From: RH-AL1 sp965277735
Lineage (GTDB): Bacteria > Pseudomonadota > Alphaproteobacteria > Rhizobiales > Beijerinckiaceae
Direction: 5' to 3'
NCBI GenBank assembly: GCA_965277735.1
Contig: CBDIDO010000003.1
Span: 2,232,001 to 2,296,000, forward strand
Length of the DNA stretch: 64,000 nucleotides
Made by a program: the position numbers and the translations under genes. The notes beneath the pieces are model-generated. The model had not been told where the DNA came from and ran no database searches. It worked only from the letters and a program-made list of their open reading frames with translations. Shown one piece after another: positions 7,662 to 16,680 of this stretch (position 1 is its first letter; every line of letters starts with the position of its first letter).

Positions 7662-9215
7662 ATGTCCGACCGGCCCACCTTCTCGATCTCGACGGCGATC
7701 CCCTACGCCAACGGCGCGCCGCACATCGGCCACGCCTACGAGCTGATCGCGACCGACGCGATCGGCCGCTTCAAGGCGCTCGACGGCTACGACACGCTGG
7801 TGATGACCGGCATGGACGAGCACGGCCAGAAGATGCAGCAGACGGCGGCGCGGCGCGGGATCACGCCGCAGGCGCTGGCCGATGAGACCGCGGCGCAGTT
7901 CGAGGCGATGACCGACGTCATCGGCGCGCATGTCGACGAGCGGGTGCGCACGACGCAGGCGCGCCATCGGATCGCCTCGCAGACGATCTGGACCCGCATG
8001 CGAGAGGCCGGCGACATCTACCTCGACAAATACGCGGGCTGGTACTCGGTGCGCGACGAGGCCTATTTCGCCGAGGACGAGCTGACGGTCGATTCCGAGG
8101 GGACGAAGCGCGCGCCCGGCGGCGCGCCGGTCGAATGGGTCGAGGAGGAGAGCTATTACTTCAAGCTCTCGGCCTACGCCGATCGCCTGCTGGCGCACTA
8201 CCGCGAGCGGCCGGACTTCATCGTGCCGGAGAAATACCGCAACGAGATCATCGCCTTCGTCGAGCGCGGCCTCAACGACCTGTCGATTTCGCGCTCGACC
8301 TTCGACTGGGGCATCCCGGTCCCGGACGACGACAAGCACGTCATGTACGTCTGGGTCGACGCGCTGACCAACTACCTGACCGGCACCGGCTGGCCCGACC
8401 CGAAGGCCGCGAACGCGCGCTTCTGGCCGATGGATGTCCACATGATCGGCAAGGACATCACGCGCTTCCACTGCATCTTCTGGCCGGCCTTCCTGATGTC
8501 GGCCGGCCTGCCGCTGCCGAAGCAGGTGGTCGTGCACGGCTTCCTCTTCAACAAGGGGGAGAAGATGTCGAAGTCGGTCGGCAACGTGATCACGCCGGCC
8601 TCGCTCTCCGACACCTACGGCACGGACCAGATCCGCTATTTCTTCCTGCGCGAGGTGCCGTTCGGCTCCGACGGCAGCTATTCGCACGAGGCGATCGTCA
8701 ACCGGATCAACGCCGATCTCGCCAACGATCTCGGCAATCTGGCGCAGCGCTCGCTGTCGATGATCGCCAAGAACTGCGAGGGCAGGGTGGTCGCGCCGGA
8801 AAACCTGACGGCGGCCGATCGGGCGCTGCTCGCCGACGCGCGTGCCCTGCCCGGGATCGTCCGCGCGGCGATGGCTCAGTTCGCGATCCACAGCGCGCTT
8901 GCGGCGATCTGGAAGGTGGTGGCCGATGCCAACCGCTATTTCGCCGGCGAGGAGCCGTGGGCGAAGAAGAAGACCGATCCCGACCGGATGGCGACGATCC
9001 TGGTCGTCACCGCCGAGGTCGTGCGCATCGTCGCGATCCTGGTGCAGCCGTTCATGCCGGCGGCGATGGGCAAGATGCTGGACGGGCTCGGCGTCGCGCC
9101 GGGCGACCGCAGCTTCGCGGCGATCGGCGAGACGTTCGGGCTGCCGCCCGGCCACGCGCTGCCGCCGCCAGCGCCCGTCTTCCCGCGCTATATCGAGAAA
9201 GAACCGACCGCCTGA
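7662..9215 (+). CDS. metG: Methionyl-tRNA synthetase
   Basis: A 517-residue class I synthetase with the HIGH motif (HIGHAY, 21-26) in the Rossmann fold and KMSKS at 301-305. It charges tRNA-Met in the cytoplasm. The length and the absence of a C-terminal dimerisation domain fit the short MetG form usual in this order. It lies 26 bases after holB; ATG 7662 gives the conserved start MSDRPTFSISTAIPYANG. Confidence 0.97.
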   Translation: MSDRPTFSISTAIPYANGAPHIGHAYELIATDAIGRFKALDGYDTLVMTGMDEHGQKMQQTAARRGITPQALADETAAQFEAMTDVIGAHVDERVRTTQARHRIASQTIWTRMREAGDIYLDKYAGWYSVRDEAYFAEDELTVDSEGTKRAPGGAPVEWVEEESYYFKLSAYADRLLAHYRERPDFIVPEKYRNEIIAFVERGLNDLSISRSTFDWGIPVPDDDKHVMYVWVDALTNYLTGTGWPDPKAANARFWPMDVHMIGKDITRFHCIFWPAFLMSAGLPLPKQVVVHGFLFNKGEKMSKSVGNVITPASLSDTYGTDQIRYFFLREVPFGSDGSYSHEAIVNRINADLANDLGNLAQRSLSMIAKNCEGRVVAPENLTAADRALLADARALPGIVRAAMAQFAIHSALAAIWKVVADANRYFAGEEPWAKKKTDPDRMATILVVTAEVVRIVAILVQPFMPAAMGKMLDGLGVAPGDRSFAAIGETFGLPPGHALPPPAPVFPRYIEKEPTA

Positions 9216-9232
9216 GGCCAGCACAGCAGACC

Positions 9233-10051
9233 ATGATCCAAGCCCCGATCCAAGCCCCGATCATCGACAGCCATTGCCACCTCGACTTCCCCGACTTCGC
9301 GCCGGAGCGCGACGCGATCGTCGCGCGCGCCCGCGCCGCCGGGCTGGTGCGGATGATCACGATCTCGACGCGGATCGACAAGTTCGAGCAGGTGAAGGCG
9401 GTCGCCGAGGCCTACGACGACGTGTTCTTCACGGTCGGCACGCATCCGCACGAGGCGCACCAGGACCCGGAGACGTCGGCCGAGCGCATCGTCGAGCTGG
9501 CGCAGCATCCCAAATGCGTCGGCATCGGCGAGGCGGGGCTCGACTACCATTACGACCGGCCGCCGCGCGACGTCGCGGCACGCGTCTTCCGCACGCATAT
9601 CCAGGCGGCGCGGCTCAGCGGCCTGCCGCTCGTGATCCACACCCGCGACGCCGACGCGGACACCGCGGCGATCCTGGTCGAGGAGATGGGGAAGGGCGCT
9701 TTCAAGGCCCTGCTCCATTGCTTCACGGCCGGCGCGGCACTGGCCGACACGGCGGTCGAGCTCGGCCTGTCGATCTCGTTTTCGGGCGTGCTGACGTTCA
9801 AGAACTCGGCCGCGCTGCGCGAGATCGCCGCGCGCGTGCCGGCCGACCGGATCCTGGTCGAGACCGACGCGCCGTTCCTGGCGCCGACACCGCATCGCGG
9901 CAAGCGCAACGAGCCGGCCTTCGTGACGAACACCGCGCGCGTGCTCGCCGAGACGCGCGGCGTCTCCTACGAGGAGATCGCGGCGACGACGACGGCAAAC
10001 GTGCTGCGCCTGTTCGACAAGATGCCCGCCCCGCTCGCGCGGGCCGCATGA
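9233..10051 (+). CDS. tatD: TatD-family metal-dependent DNase
   Basis: A 272-residue TIM-barrel hydrolase. Metal ligands are visible in order: DSHCHLD (His14, His16), GEAGLDYHYD (Glu), HTRDAD (His), HCFTAG (His) and ETDAPFLAP (Asp). TatD enzymes are 3'-5' exonucleases on single-stranded DNA; the paralogue YcfH/TatD next to metG and holB is conserved in many bacteria. It begins 17 bases after metG and is probably cotranscribed with it. Confidence 0.93.
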   Translation: MIQAPIQAPIIDSHCHLDFPDFAPERDAIVARARAAGLVRMITISTRIDKFEQVKAVAEAYDDVFFTVGTHPHEAHQDPETSAERIVELAQHPKCVGIGEAGLDYHYDRPPRDVAARVFRTHIQAARLSGLPLVIHTRDADADTAAILVEEMGKGAFKALLHCFTAGAALADTAVELGLSISFSGVLTFKNSAALREIAARVPADRILVETDAPFLAPTPHRGKRNEPAFVTNTARVLAETRGVSYEEIAATTTANVLRLFDKMPAPLARAA

Positions 10052-10061
10052 GGGGCGCGGC

Positions 10062-10853
10062 GTGAATCCGCGGGTCACGATTCTCGGCTGCGGCTCGTCG
10101 GGCGGCGTGCCGCGGGTCGGCCAGGGCTGGGGCGCCTGCGACCCGTCGAACCCGCGCAATCGCCGCCGCCGCTGCTCGATCCTCGTCGAGCGGGACGGCC
10201 CGGACGGCACGACCCGCGTCCTGGTCGACACCTCGCCGGACCTGCGCCAGCAGCTGCTCGACCAGGACACCGATCATCTCGACGCGATCCTGATGACGCA
10301 CCCGCACGCCGACCACACCAACGGCATCGACGACGTGCGGCCGCTGGTGCTGAAGTCGAAGCGCCGCATCACCATGCACATGGACGACAGCACCGCGGGG
10401 GTCGTCCGGCGGACGTTCAGCTACATCTTCGAGACGCCGCCCGGCAGCGGATACCCGCCGCTGCTCGACCAAGCCGAGCTCGAGCCCGGCCGCAGCCTGA
10501 GCCTGGAAGGGCCGGGCGGGGCGATCGCGGCGCTGCCGTTCCGCGTCCATCACGGCGAGATCGACGCGCTCGGCTTCCGCTTCGGCGCCATCGCCTACTC
10601 GCCCGACCTCAACGCGATCCCCGACGCCAGCCTCGGCGCGCTCGAGGACCTCGACCTGTGGATCGTCGACGCGCTGCGCTACACGCGCCACCCCAGCCAT
10701 TTCTCGCTCGACGAGACGCTGGGCTGGATCGCGAAGATGCGGCCCCGCCGCGCCGTCCTCACCAACCTGCACACCGACATGGACTACGCGACCCTCGCCG
10801 CCGCGCTGCCGCCGGGCATCGAGCCGGCGTTCGACGGCATGGTGCTCGCCTAG
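10062..10853 (+). CDS. MBL-fold metallo-hydrolase (PhnP-like)
   Basis: A 263-residue metallo-beta-lactamase-fold protein with the zinc motif THPHADH (His80, His82, Asp84, His85), a GCGSSGGVPR N-terminus and a late FRVHHG histidine. The nearest named relatives are PhnP-type phosphodiesterases acting on cyclic phosphates. No phn genes are nearby, and this copy belongs to the conserved metG-tatD cluster, so the substrate is open. GTG 10062 starts 10 bases after the tatD stop. Confidence 0.88.
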   Translation: MNPRVTILGCGSSGGVPRVGQGWGACDPSNPRNRRRRCSILVERDGPDGTTRVLVDTSPDLRQQLLDQDTDHLDAILMTHPHADHTNGIDDVRPLVLKSKRRITMHMDDSTAGVVRRTFSYIFETPPGSGYPPLLDQAELEPGRSLSLEGPGGAIAALPFRVHHGEIDALGFRFGAIAYSPDLNAIPDASLGALEDLDLWIVDALRYTRHPSHFSLDETLGWIAKMRPRRAVLTNLHTDMDYATLAAALPPGIEPAFDGMVLA

Positions 10854-11284
10854 ACCGGCCCAGCAGCCGACCCGCGCCGGTCCTTCTCGTCTGTCTGATG
10901 GTTCGTGTTCCATAATATTGATTATGCGAATCATCGAAATTGGACGCACCGGCAGGTCGGCGCGGCGGATCAGGCGTTAGTGCCGGGCGGACGGCGGTTC
11001 GGGGCGCCGGCCAAATAGACACCCTCCCCGTCCGCAGCCGCCAATTTCACCACGAGCGGGCTTTAAAATAGCGCAATTCGAGTAGCCAATTTTCGAAAGG
11101 GCTGATACGACTTAGGAACGCGGGGCTTCTTCCATTTGTATCGGGTTCAAACCCACGGGCGGAATGGGCTGGTAGCGGATCGCTGCTGGTCTTTTTGTCG
11201 TCGGGTTGTCTAACCGGAGATTTAGGGTCCGGATTCGGTTCGCTAGGGGCGCGGCGGTTCAAGGCGGAAAAAAGCAGGCTGACG
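10854..11284 (+). other. 431-base intergenic stretch: dif-like site and long leader of the cold-shock gene
   Basis: No credible gene is seen. The left part holds a dif-like 11-6-11 site (10905-10932). The right half is AT-richer and precedes the cold-shock gene; long 5' leaders are usual for cspA-type mRNAs and can fold differently with temperature, so a regulatory leader is plausible. I could not identify a defined structure. A leftward frame over 11047-11550 overlaps the cold-shock gene and looks like a shadow. Confidence 0.4.
10905..10932. other. dif: dif-like XerCD recombination site
   Basis: GTGTTCCATAA-TATTGA-TTATGCGAATC. On the other strand it reads as an arm ending CGCATAA, a 6-base centre and an arm beginning TTATG, the layout of chromosome-dimer resolution sites (11-bp XerC arm, 6-bp spacer, 11-bp XerD arm). 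The outer bases differ from the enterobacterial consensus. A true dif occurs once per chromosome, near the terminus. Confidence 0.4.
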
Positions 11285-11974
11285 ATGAATAAAGGTAGAG
11301 ATTTCAGGGGGCCGAAAAAGCGCGGCTTCGACGACGACGGGCCCTTCCAGTATGACGCGCCCCGCGTCCCGCGGACCCCGCGTCCGGCCTTCGGCGGCAC
11401 GCCGCCGGGAGCAGGGTTCGGCGGCGGCGCCCCCGACATGGGTGGCGCCTCGGCCGCGACGGTCGACGCCGTCGTCAAATGGTTCAAGGGCGACAAGGGC
11501 TTCGGCTTCGTCGAGCTTTCGAACGGCCAGGGCGACGCGTTCCTCCACATCGGCGCGCTGCAGTCGGCCGGCTACGAAACGGTGCCTCCGGGCGCCAAGC
11601 TCAAGGTCTCGGTCGGCAGCGGCATGAAGGGCATGCAGGTCACCCGCGTGTTCGAGGTGGACACGGCAGGTGCCGCCGAGCGGGCTCCGCAACGTCCGGC
11701 CTTCGGCGCCGGTGGCGGTGGCGACAGCCCCCGCCCGCAGCGCCGCGCGCCCGACCCGTCGACCGCGGTCGAGGTTTCGGGCAGCGTCAAGTGGTTCGAC
11801 GACAACAAGGGCTTCGGCTTCGTGCAGTCGAACGACGGCGGCAAGGACGTCTTCGTCCACATCTCGATCCTCGGCCCGTCGGGCGTGCACCATCTCGCCG
11901 AGGGGCAGGCGGTCAACATGCGCGTCGTCGACACGCCAAAGGGCCGCGAGGCGCTCTCGATCTCGCTCGCCTGA
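11285..11974 (+). CDS. Double cold-shock-domain protein (CspA family)
   Basis: A 229-residue protein with two cold-shock domains. CSD1 (about 60-125) begins VDAVVKWFKGDKGFGFVEL and has the variant DAFLHI for RNP2. CSD2 (about 164-229) has VKWFDDNKGFGFVQ and DVFVHI. A Gly/Pro/Arg-rich N-terminal tail and linker look disordered. Such two-CSD proteins bind single-stranded RNA or DNA as chaperones and are typical of Hyphomicrobiales. ATG 11285 was preferred to earlier in-frame codons because of family-like content. A strong terminator follows at 12003. Confidence 0.93.
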   Translation: MNKGRDFRGPKKRGFDDDGPFQYDAPRVPRTPRPAFGGTPPGAGFGGGAPDMGGASAATVDAVVKWFKGDKGFGFVELSNGQGDAFLHIGALQSAGYETVPPGAKLKVSVGSGMKGMQVTRVFEVDTAGAAERAPQRPAFGAGGGGDSPRPQRRAPDPSTAVEVSGSVKWFDDNKGFGFVQSNDGGKDVFVHISILGPSGVHHLAEGQAVNMRVVDTPKGREALSISLA

Positions 11975-12002
11975 GCCTTATCGAAGCTTTCTCGAGATAC
12001 GA

Positions 12003-12032
12003 GGCGCGCCCATCTGGCGCGCCTTTTCTTTT
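12003..12032 (+). terminator. Rho-independent terminator after the cold-shock gene
   Basis: GGCGCGCC (12003-12010) and GGCGCGCC (12016-12023), each self-complementary, pair around CATCT and are followed by TTTTCTTTT. It lies 28 bases after the cold-shock stop and separates it from mazG. Confidence 0.88.
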
Positions 12033-12110
12033 GGGCTCGGCTCCTTTGGACCTCTTCCAATCCATTGCGAACCCGCCGAAGATCGCGCGTGGCCAGGAGT
12101 ATGTCCGCCC

Positions 12111-13055
12111 ATGCCCTTCAATGCTGTGCAGCCCGCCAACGGGATCGCCAAGCTGATCGAGATCGTCGCCGCCCTGCGCACACCCGAGACGGGCTGCCCG
12201 TGGGACCTCGCGCAGACCCACAAGACGCTCGCGCCCTACGCGCTCGAGGAGGCCTACGAGGTCGTCGACGCGATCGAGCGCGGCGACGACGCGGAGCTTC
12301 GCGACGAGCTCGGCGACCTTTTGCTGCAGGTCGTGTTTCACGCGCGGCTCGGCGAGGAGTCGGGCACGTTCCGCTTCGACGACATCGTCGATGGCGTCTG
12401 CGACAAGATGGTGCGCCGGCATCCGCACGTCTTCGCAAGGCCGCCGAAGCGACTGCCGCCTTCCGGCGTCGACAAGATCTGGGACGCCATGCGCCGGAAG
12501 CGCGAGTCCCGCCTCGGGACGGCCGAGTTGCCGGAGGCGCCCCCCGCGCACGGCCTGCTCGCCGCGATGGCCGAGGGCGAGCGCAACCCGGCCAGCTTCG
12601 AGCGCGTCTGGGAGGCGATGAAGGCCGAGGAACGCAAGGCGAAGGGCGGTGATGCGTCGAAGAGTCTGCTCGCCGACGTACCGGGCGCCCTGCCCGGCCT
12701 CACCCGCGCCGTGAAGCTACAGCGCAAGGCCGCGAAGGTCGGCTTCGACTGGAGCGACGCCAAGCTGGTGCTCGCCAAGATCCGCGAGGAGATCGACGAG
12801 ATCGAGCGCGAGGTGGACGGCGCGTCGCGCCAGGCGATCCAGGACGAGATCGGCGACCTGTTCTTCGCCGTGGCAAACCTCGCGCGCCACCTCGACGCCG
12901 ACCCCGAGACGGCGGTGCGCGGCGCCAATGCCAAGTTCGAGCGCCGCTTCGCGCATATCGAGACCGCGCTCGCCGCGAAGGGCGCGAAGGCGGGCGAGTC
13001 CTCGCTGGCCGAGATGGAGGAACTGTGGGTCGAGGCGAAGGCGGCGGGGCTGTAG
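12111..13055 (+). CDS. mazG: Nucleoside triphosphate pyrophosphohydrolase MazG
   Basis: A 314-residue tandem MazG protein. The first domain has ETGCPWDLAQTHKTLAPY and the metal-binding EEAYE..ELGDLLLQVVFHA helices; the second repeats the pattern (KIREEIDEIERE, EIGDLFFAVANLARH). It hydrolyses NTPs and dNTPs to monophosphates and pyrophosphate, clearing damaged nucleotides and influencing ppGpp levels in E. coli. ATG 12111 follows AGGAG with 11-base spacing. The gene is convergent with the DUF2842 gene. Confidence 0.93.
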   Translation: MPFNAVQPANGIAKLIEIVAALRTPETGCPWDLAQTHKTLAPYALEEAYEVVDAIERGDDAELRDELGDLLLQVVFHARLGEESGTFRFDDIVDGVCDKMVRRHPHVFARPPKRLPPSGVDKIWDAMRRKRESRLGTAELPEAPPAHGLLAAMAEGERNPASFERVWEAMKAEERKAKGGDASKSLLADVPGALPGLTRAVKLQRKAAKVGFDWSDAKLVLAKIREEIDEIEREVDGASRQAIQDEIGDLFFAVANLARHLDADPETAVRGANAKFERRFAHIETALAAKGAKAGESSLAEMEELWVEAKAAGL

Positions 13056-13059
13056 CGCC

Positions 13060-13287
13060 TCAGCCCTCCCGCGGCTCGTCCGCGTCGGGCCGCTCCATCC
13101 AGGCGATCAGCGGCATCAGCGGCAGGATCCAGCCCATGCCGACGACGGCGTAATAGAGCCATTCGAGGACGGTCGGCGCCTTCTTGGTCACCTCGAGCTG
13201 GGCGAGCGCCATCGCGACGAGCGCGTAGACGATGACGAAGACGATCGTCGCCGCGACGCCGATGAGCTTGCGTTGCCGGCGGCGCAT
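13060..13287 (-). CDS. DUF2842 family small membrane protein
   Basis: A 75-residue protein with two hydrophobic helices (about residues 8-29 and 40-60) separated by a short polar loop. The pattern MRRRQRKLIG...VYALVAMALA is that of DUF2842, an uncharacterised inner-membrane family of alphaproteobacteria. ATG 13287 was chosen because AGGAGGG lies seven bases upstream; a longer frame to 13323 lacks such a site. It is next to heme A synthase, as is common for this family. Confidence 0.82.
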   Translation of the reverse strand: MRRRQRKLIGVAATIVFVIVYALVAMALAQLEVTKKAPTVLEWLYYAVVGMGWILPLMPLIAWMERPDADEPREG

Positions 13288-13409
13288 CCTCGATCCCTCC
13301 TGCTCTTCATGTCGCGGCGCCACCTCTGGACATGGCGTCGGCGCGAGCCTTATCTGCCGGCCGCCCTGCCCGTCAACGCGACGCCTTCGCCCGCAAAGCC
13401 GCCGAGATC

Positions 13410-14534
13410 ATGAGCCCAGCCGCTAGCACCCGCCCCTCGACCGCCGTCGCCGCCTGGCTGTGGAGCCTCGCTGCGATCGTCTTCCTGATGGTGGTGCTCG
13501 GCGGGGCGACGCGGCTCACCGAATCCGGCCTCTCGATCACCGAGTGGAAGCCGGTGACGGGCGTGATCCCGCCGCTTACGCACGCGGCCTGGCTCGAGGC
13601 ATTCGAGAAGTACAAGCGCATCCCGCAATATGCGGTGATGTTCCCGAACATGACGCTCGACCATTTCCAGGCGATCTTCCTGATGGAATGGACGCATCGC
13701 CTGGTCGGCCGGCTGCTCGGGATCGTCCTCGTTTTGCCGCTCGTGGCCGTCCTGATCGCAAGCCTGTTCATGCGGCGCCTGCTCCTCCCCTCGCGCCTGC
13801 TTCTGCAGATGCTCGGCATCTTCGCGCTCGGCGGCCTGCAGGGCTTCGTCGGCTGGTGGATGGTGTCGTCAGGGCTCAGCGGGCGCACGGAAGTCGCGCA
13901 GGAGCGCCTCGCGATGCACCTGCTGCTCGCCTCGATCACCTTCGCGGCGCTAACCTGGATCGCCACGTCGCAGCGCCCGGCCGGCGAGCCCGCCGTGCCC
14001 CCTGCCCTGCGGCGGCTGGCGAGCCTCCTCGTCGTGCTGGTGCTGGTGCAGATCGGTCTCGGCGCGCTCGTCGCCGGCCTGCGCGCCGGCTATGCCTACA
14101 ACACCTGGCCGCTGATGGCCGGCCAGCTGATCCCGCCGGCCGACCTGCTCGGCCCGCGGTCGCCGTGGTGGCGCAACCTCGTCGACAGTGTCGCCGAGGT
14201 TCAATTCCAGCACCGCATGACCGCCTATCTCGTGCTGGCGGTGGCGATCGTGCAGGCTGTGTGGACGGCGCGCGCGGTCCCCGGCACCTCGGCCGCACGC
14301 CGGGCGCGCGTGCTCGTCGGCCTCGTCACGCTGCAGGCCGCGATCGGGATCCTGACGCTGATCCTTGTCGTGCCGATCTGGGCCGGGCTGCTGCACCAGG
14401 CCTTCGCGATGGTCGTGCTCGGGATGGCGGTGGTGCATCGCCAGCGGCTCGCGGCGGCGGTCAACGAAGTCGAGATCCAGGCCGCGCGGCAAGCACCACG
14501 GCGAGGCGGCGATCGCTTATTGAGCGGCGCCTGA
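13410..14534 (+). CDS. ctaA: Heme A synthase (COX15/CtaA)
   Basis: A 374-residue polytopic membrane protein. Family hallmarks include GGATRLTESGLSITEWKP in the first helix-loop, the histidine-bearing EWTHRLVGRLLG and QFQHRMTAYL, and GLRAGYAYNTWPLM. It oxidises the C8 methyl of heme O to make heme A for aa3-type cytochrome oxidase. ATG 13410 gives the normal length; the frame is open back to 13332. Confidence 0.95.
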   Translation: MSPAASTRPSTAVAAWLWSLAAIVFLMVVLGGATRLTESGLSITEWKPVTGVIPPLTHAAWLEAFEKYKRIPQYAVMFPNMTLDHFQAIFLMEWTHRLVGRLLGIVLVLPLVAVLIASLFMRRLLLPSRLLLQMLGIFALGGLQGFVGWWMVSSGLSGRTEVAQERLAMHLLLASITFAALTWIATSQRPAGEPAVPPALRRLASLLVVLVLVQIGLGALVAGLRAGYAYNTWPLMAGQLIPPADLLGPRSPWWRNLVDSVAEVQFQHRMTAYLVLAVAIVQAVWTARAVPGTSAARRARVLVGLVTLQAAIGILTLILVVPIWAGLLHQAFAMVVLGMAVVHRQRLAAAVNEVEIQAARQAPRRGGDRLLSGA

Positions 14535-14559
14535 AGCTTTCGTCGGGGATTAAAGGAAG

Positions 14560-14636
<77 letters not shown>

Positions 14637-14725
14637 GCGAAGCCGGTCGCGGCGAGACCGGTCGGATACGCATTGCACCGGAGCAAGTCAAGAAGCTCCG
14701 GCACGCCCTGAACACAGGTTTGACC

Positions 14726-15391
14726 TCAGCGTGTCGCGCCGAGGTGGTAGCGCCGGATCTCGGAGCGCGACAGGATTTTCAAATGATCCGACGAGATGTG
14801 CTCGGCGGCCGAGATCAGGCCTGGGCTCACCCCCATCGCGCTCGAATACTGCTGCAGGTAGCCGCGCATGCGGCCGTCGTCGTAGCGGCGGTGGACGGTC
14901 TCGTCGCCCGAGGCATCGACATCGGCCTCGTAGGCGAACATGCGGTGGATGCCGATCATGCTCGACGACGGGATGACTCGCTTGCTGGCGCCCATCAGCG
15001 CGTAGACGCAGGCTGAGAAGCACTGCGCGTTGGTCAACGTGACGGCGCCCTCGCCGTCCCCGCTGACGCCGGCGACGATCACCGAGGCGCCGACCTGGCG
15101 CAGCACCTTGCCGAATTCCATCGAGGCCAGCACGCGGCCGCCCGGCGAATCGAGCAGGACGACCGGATGCCGCCCGCGCAGCTCCGGCGTCTCGTTCAGG
15201 AATTGGATGAAGCGATCGGGCGTCTCGTTGGTGATCTGCCCGCGCGCGCTGATCGCGTAGCCGCGGTCCCCGAGCTGGACGGTACGAAAGCTCATCTCGC
15301 TCTCGGCCCAGGCGGGCAGAGCGGACGATGCGAGGGCGGCGGCAAAGCCGAAAACGAGGCGAGTGAGGCGACGGCGATCGAGGAGACGCAT
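14726..15391 (-). CDS. Periplasmic ClpP/crotonase-fold protein (COG3904-like)
   Basis: A 221-residue protein with a signal peptide (residues 1-29, ending LPAWAES) and a ClpP-like core: DSPGG (81-85), NAQCFSACVYALMG with candidate nucleophile Ser126, and IGIHRM with His149. The family is described as predicted periplasmic serine-protease-like proteins; activity is unproven. It stands alone next to tRNA-Asp. Confidence 0.82.
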   Translation of the reverse strand: MRLLDRRRLTRLVFGFAAALASSALPAWAESEMSFRTVQLGDRGYAISARGQITNETPDRFIQFLNETPELRGRHPVVLLDSPGGRVLASMEFGKVLRQVGASVIVAGVSGDGEGAVTLTNAQCFSACVYALMGASKRVIPSSSMIGIHRMFAYEADVDASGDETVHRRYDDGRMRGYLQQYSSAMGVSPGLISAAEHISSDHLKILSRSEIRRYHLGATR

Positions 15392-15570
15392 GGGACCTCT
15401 GGTCCGATCTCGGGACGGCATCCGATCAGAATACGTCGGGCTTTGCCGCGCGCAAGATGGTTGTGCGTCGAAGCGCGTGCGCGGGACCGATCGCGCACGA
15501 CCGATGAGACGTCGCCGTCCGCGTCGCACGTTCACGCGCCCGGACGGCGAAACGGTCCCGTGGTGACGCC

Positions 15571-16551
15571 TCAGCGCTGCTCGTTGTTGGCGACGCGGCG
15601 GCCGCTGTCGGCCTGCAGCAGGACGAAACCGCGCTTGCCCAGTGCCGCCGCATGGTGCGTCAGCGCGCCGAGGAACGCCTTCGCGGCGGGCTGATGCGCG
15701 CCCTTCGGGCTTTCGACCAGCACCGCATCGACGGCGAGCGCGGCGACCTTTGCATCCGGCTTTGCAGGATCGGCCTTGGCGAGGCCCGGATAGGCCTGGG
15801 CGTCGATCGTCGTGGCGCTCGCACCCTCGGGCAGCGTCGCGGCCTGCGGCCAAGCGACGAGATGCAGGGTCGGCGCGTGCAGCTTGCTGAGCCGCGCGTC
15901 GGGCTGCGGCGCCACGACCACGACGGCATCGATGTCGCCGGTGGCGAGCCCGTCGAGCGCATTGTCGAGCTCGAGAGGCGTCTCGGCGACTTTGACGCCG
16001 GCGGCCTCGAAGGCTTTGCGCGCGACCGCCTGGCCGGCGCCGCCGTCGGCACCGAAGCTCACGTTCTTGCCCTGGAGGTCGTCGAACGACTGGATCTTCG
16101 CGCCGGCGAGCACGTGCATCGCCTCGGGGAACAGCCGGGCCTTCTCGGTGCCGCCGCCCTGGTCGAGCGAGGTGGCGAGCGAGAAGTCGGCGCCCTGCCC
16201 CGCCTTGGCATCGACGATCCTGACGTGCGGCCGCGACACGGCGGCGGCGATCGGCTTGAGCCGCGCGGCCTCGGCCGGGTCGGCCGCGATGGTAACGGTC
16301 GCGACGGGCTTGGCCTTCGGCTTCCGCTTCGCGACCGGCTCGGCATCGGCGGTCGCCGAAGGCGCTGTGGCCGCGGGGTCCGGCGCCTGGGCCGGCTGCG
16401 GCTGCGGTTGCGGGGCCGCATCGCGATGGAACAGGCACATGATGCCGGAGCAGTCGTCGGCACGGGCCGCCGAGATGGCGACGGGCGATGCCGTCAGGAT
16501 CAGGGCCGCCAGCACCCCCGTGGCAGCGGCGAATTGTCGATTAGCGGGCAT
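15571..16551 (-). CDS. Periplasmic substrate-binding-like protein (TAXI/PBP fold)
   Basis: A 326-residue exported protein with a signal peptide (residues 1-31), a Pro/Ala/Gln-rich linker (about 45-85), then a periplasmic-binding-like domain. Telling segments are MHVLAGAKIQSFDDLQGKNV and FGADGGAGQAVARKAFEAAGV, typical of TAXI-type TRAP and other type II binding proteins. No transporter membrane subunits are adjacent, so the ligand and partner are unknown. Confidence 0.72.
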   Translation of the reverse strand: MPANRQFAAATGVLAALILTASPVAISAARADDCSGIMCLFHRDAAPQPQPQPAQAPDPAATAPSATADAEPVAKRKPKAKPVATVTIAADPAEAARLKPIAAAVSRPHVRIVDAKAGQGADFSLATSLDQGGGTEKARLFPEAMHVLAGAKIQSFDDLQGKNVSFGADGGAGQAVARKAFEAAGVKVAETPLELDNALDGLATGDIDAVVVVAPQPDARLSKLHAPTLHLVAWPQAATLPEGASATTIDAQAYPGLAKADPAKPDAKVAALAVDAVLVESPKGAHQPAAKAFLGALTHHAAALGKRGFVLLQADSGRRVANNEQR

Positions 16552-16680
16552 GACTTACCCTCCCCCACGCGAAACTGCGCGGAGCTTAAAAACCCATTAA
16601 GGCGAAATTCGTCGACCCGTTCGGCGGAGGGACTTGACCGTGCTTTTATGGTTAGCCGACCCTGCTTTGGGGAGCCTCGA

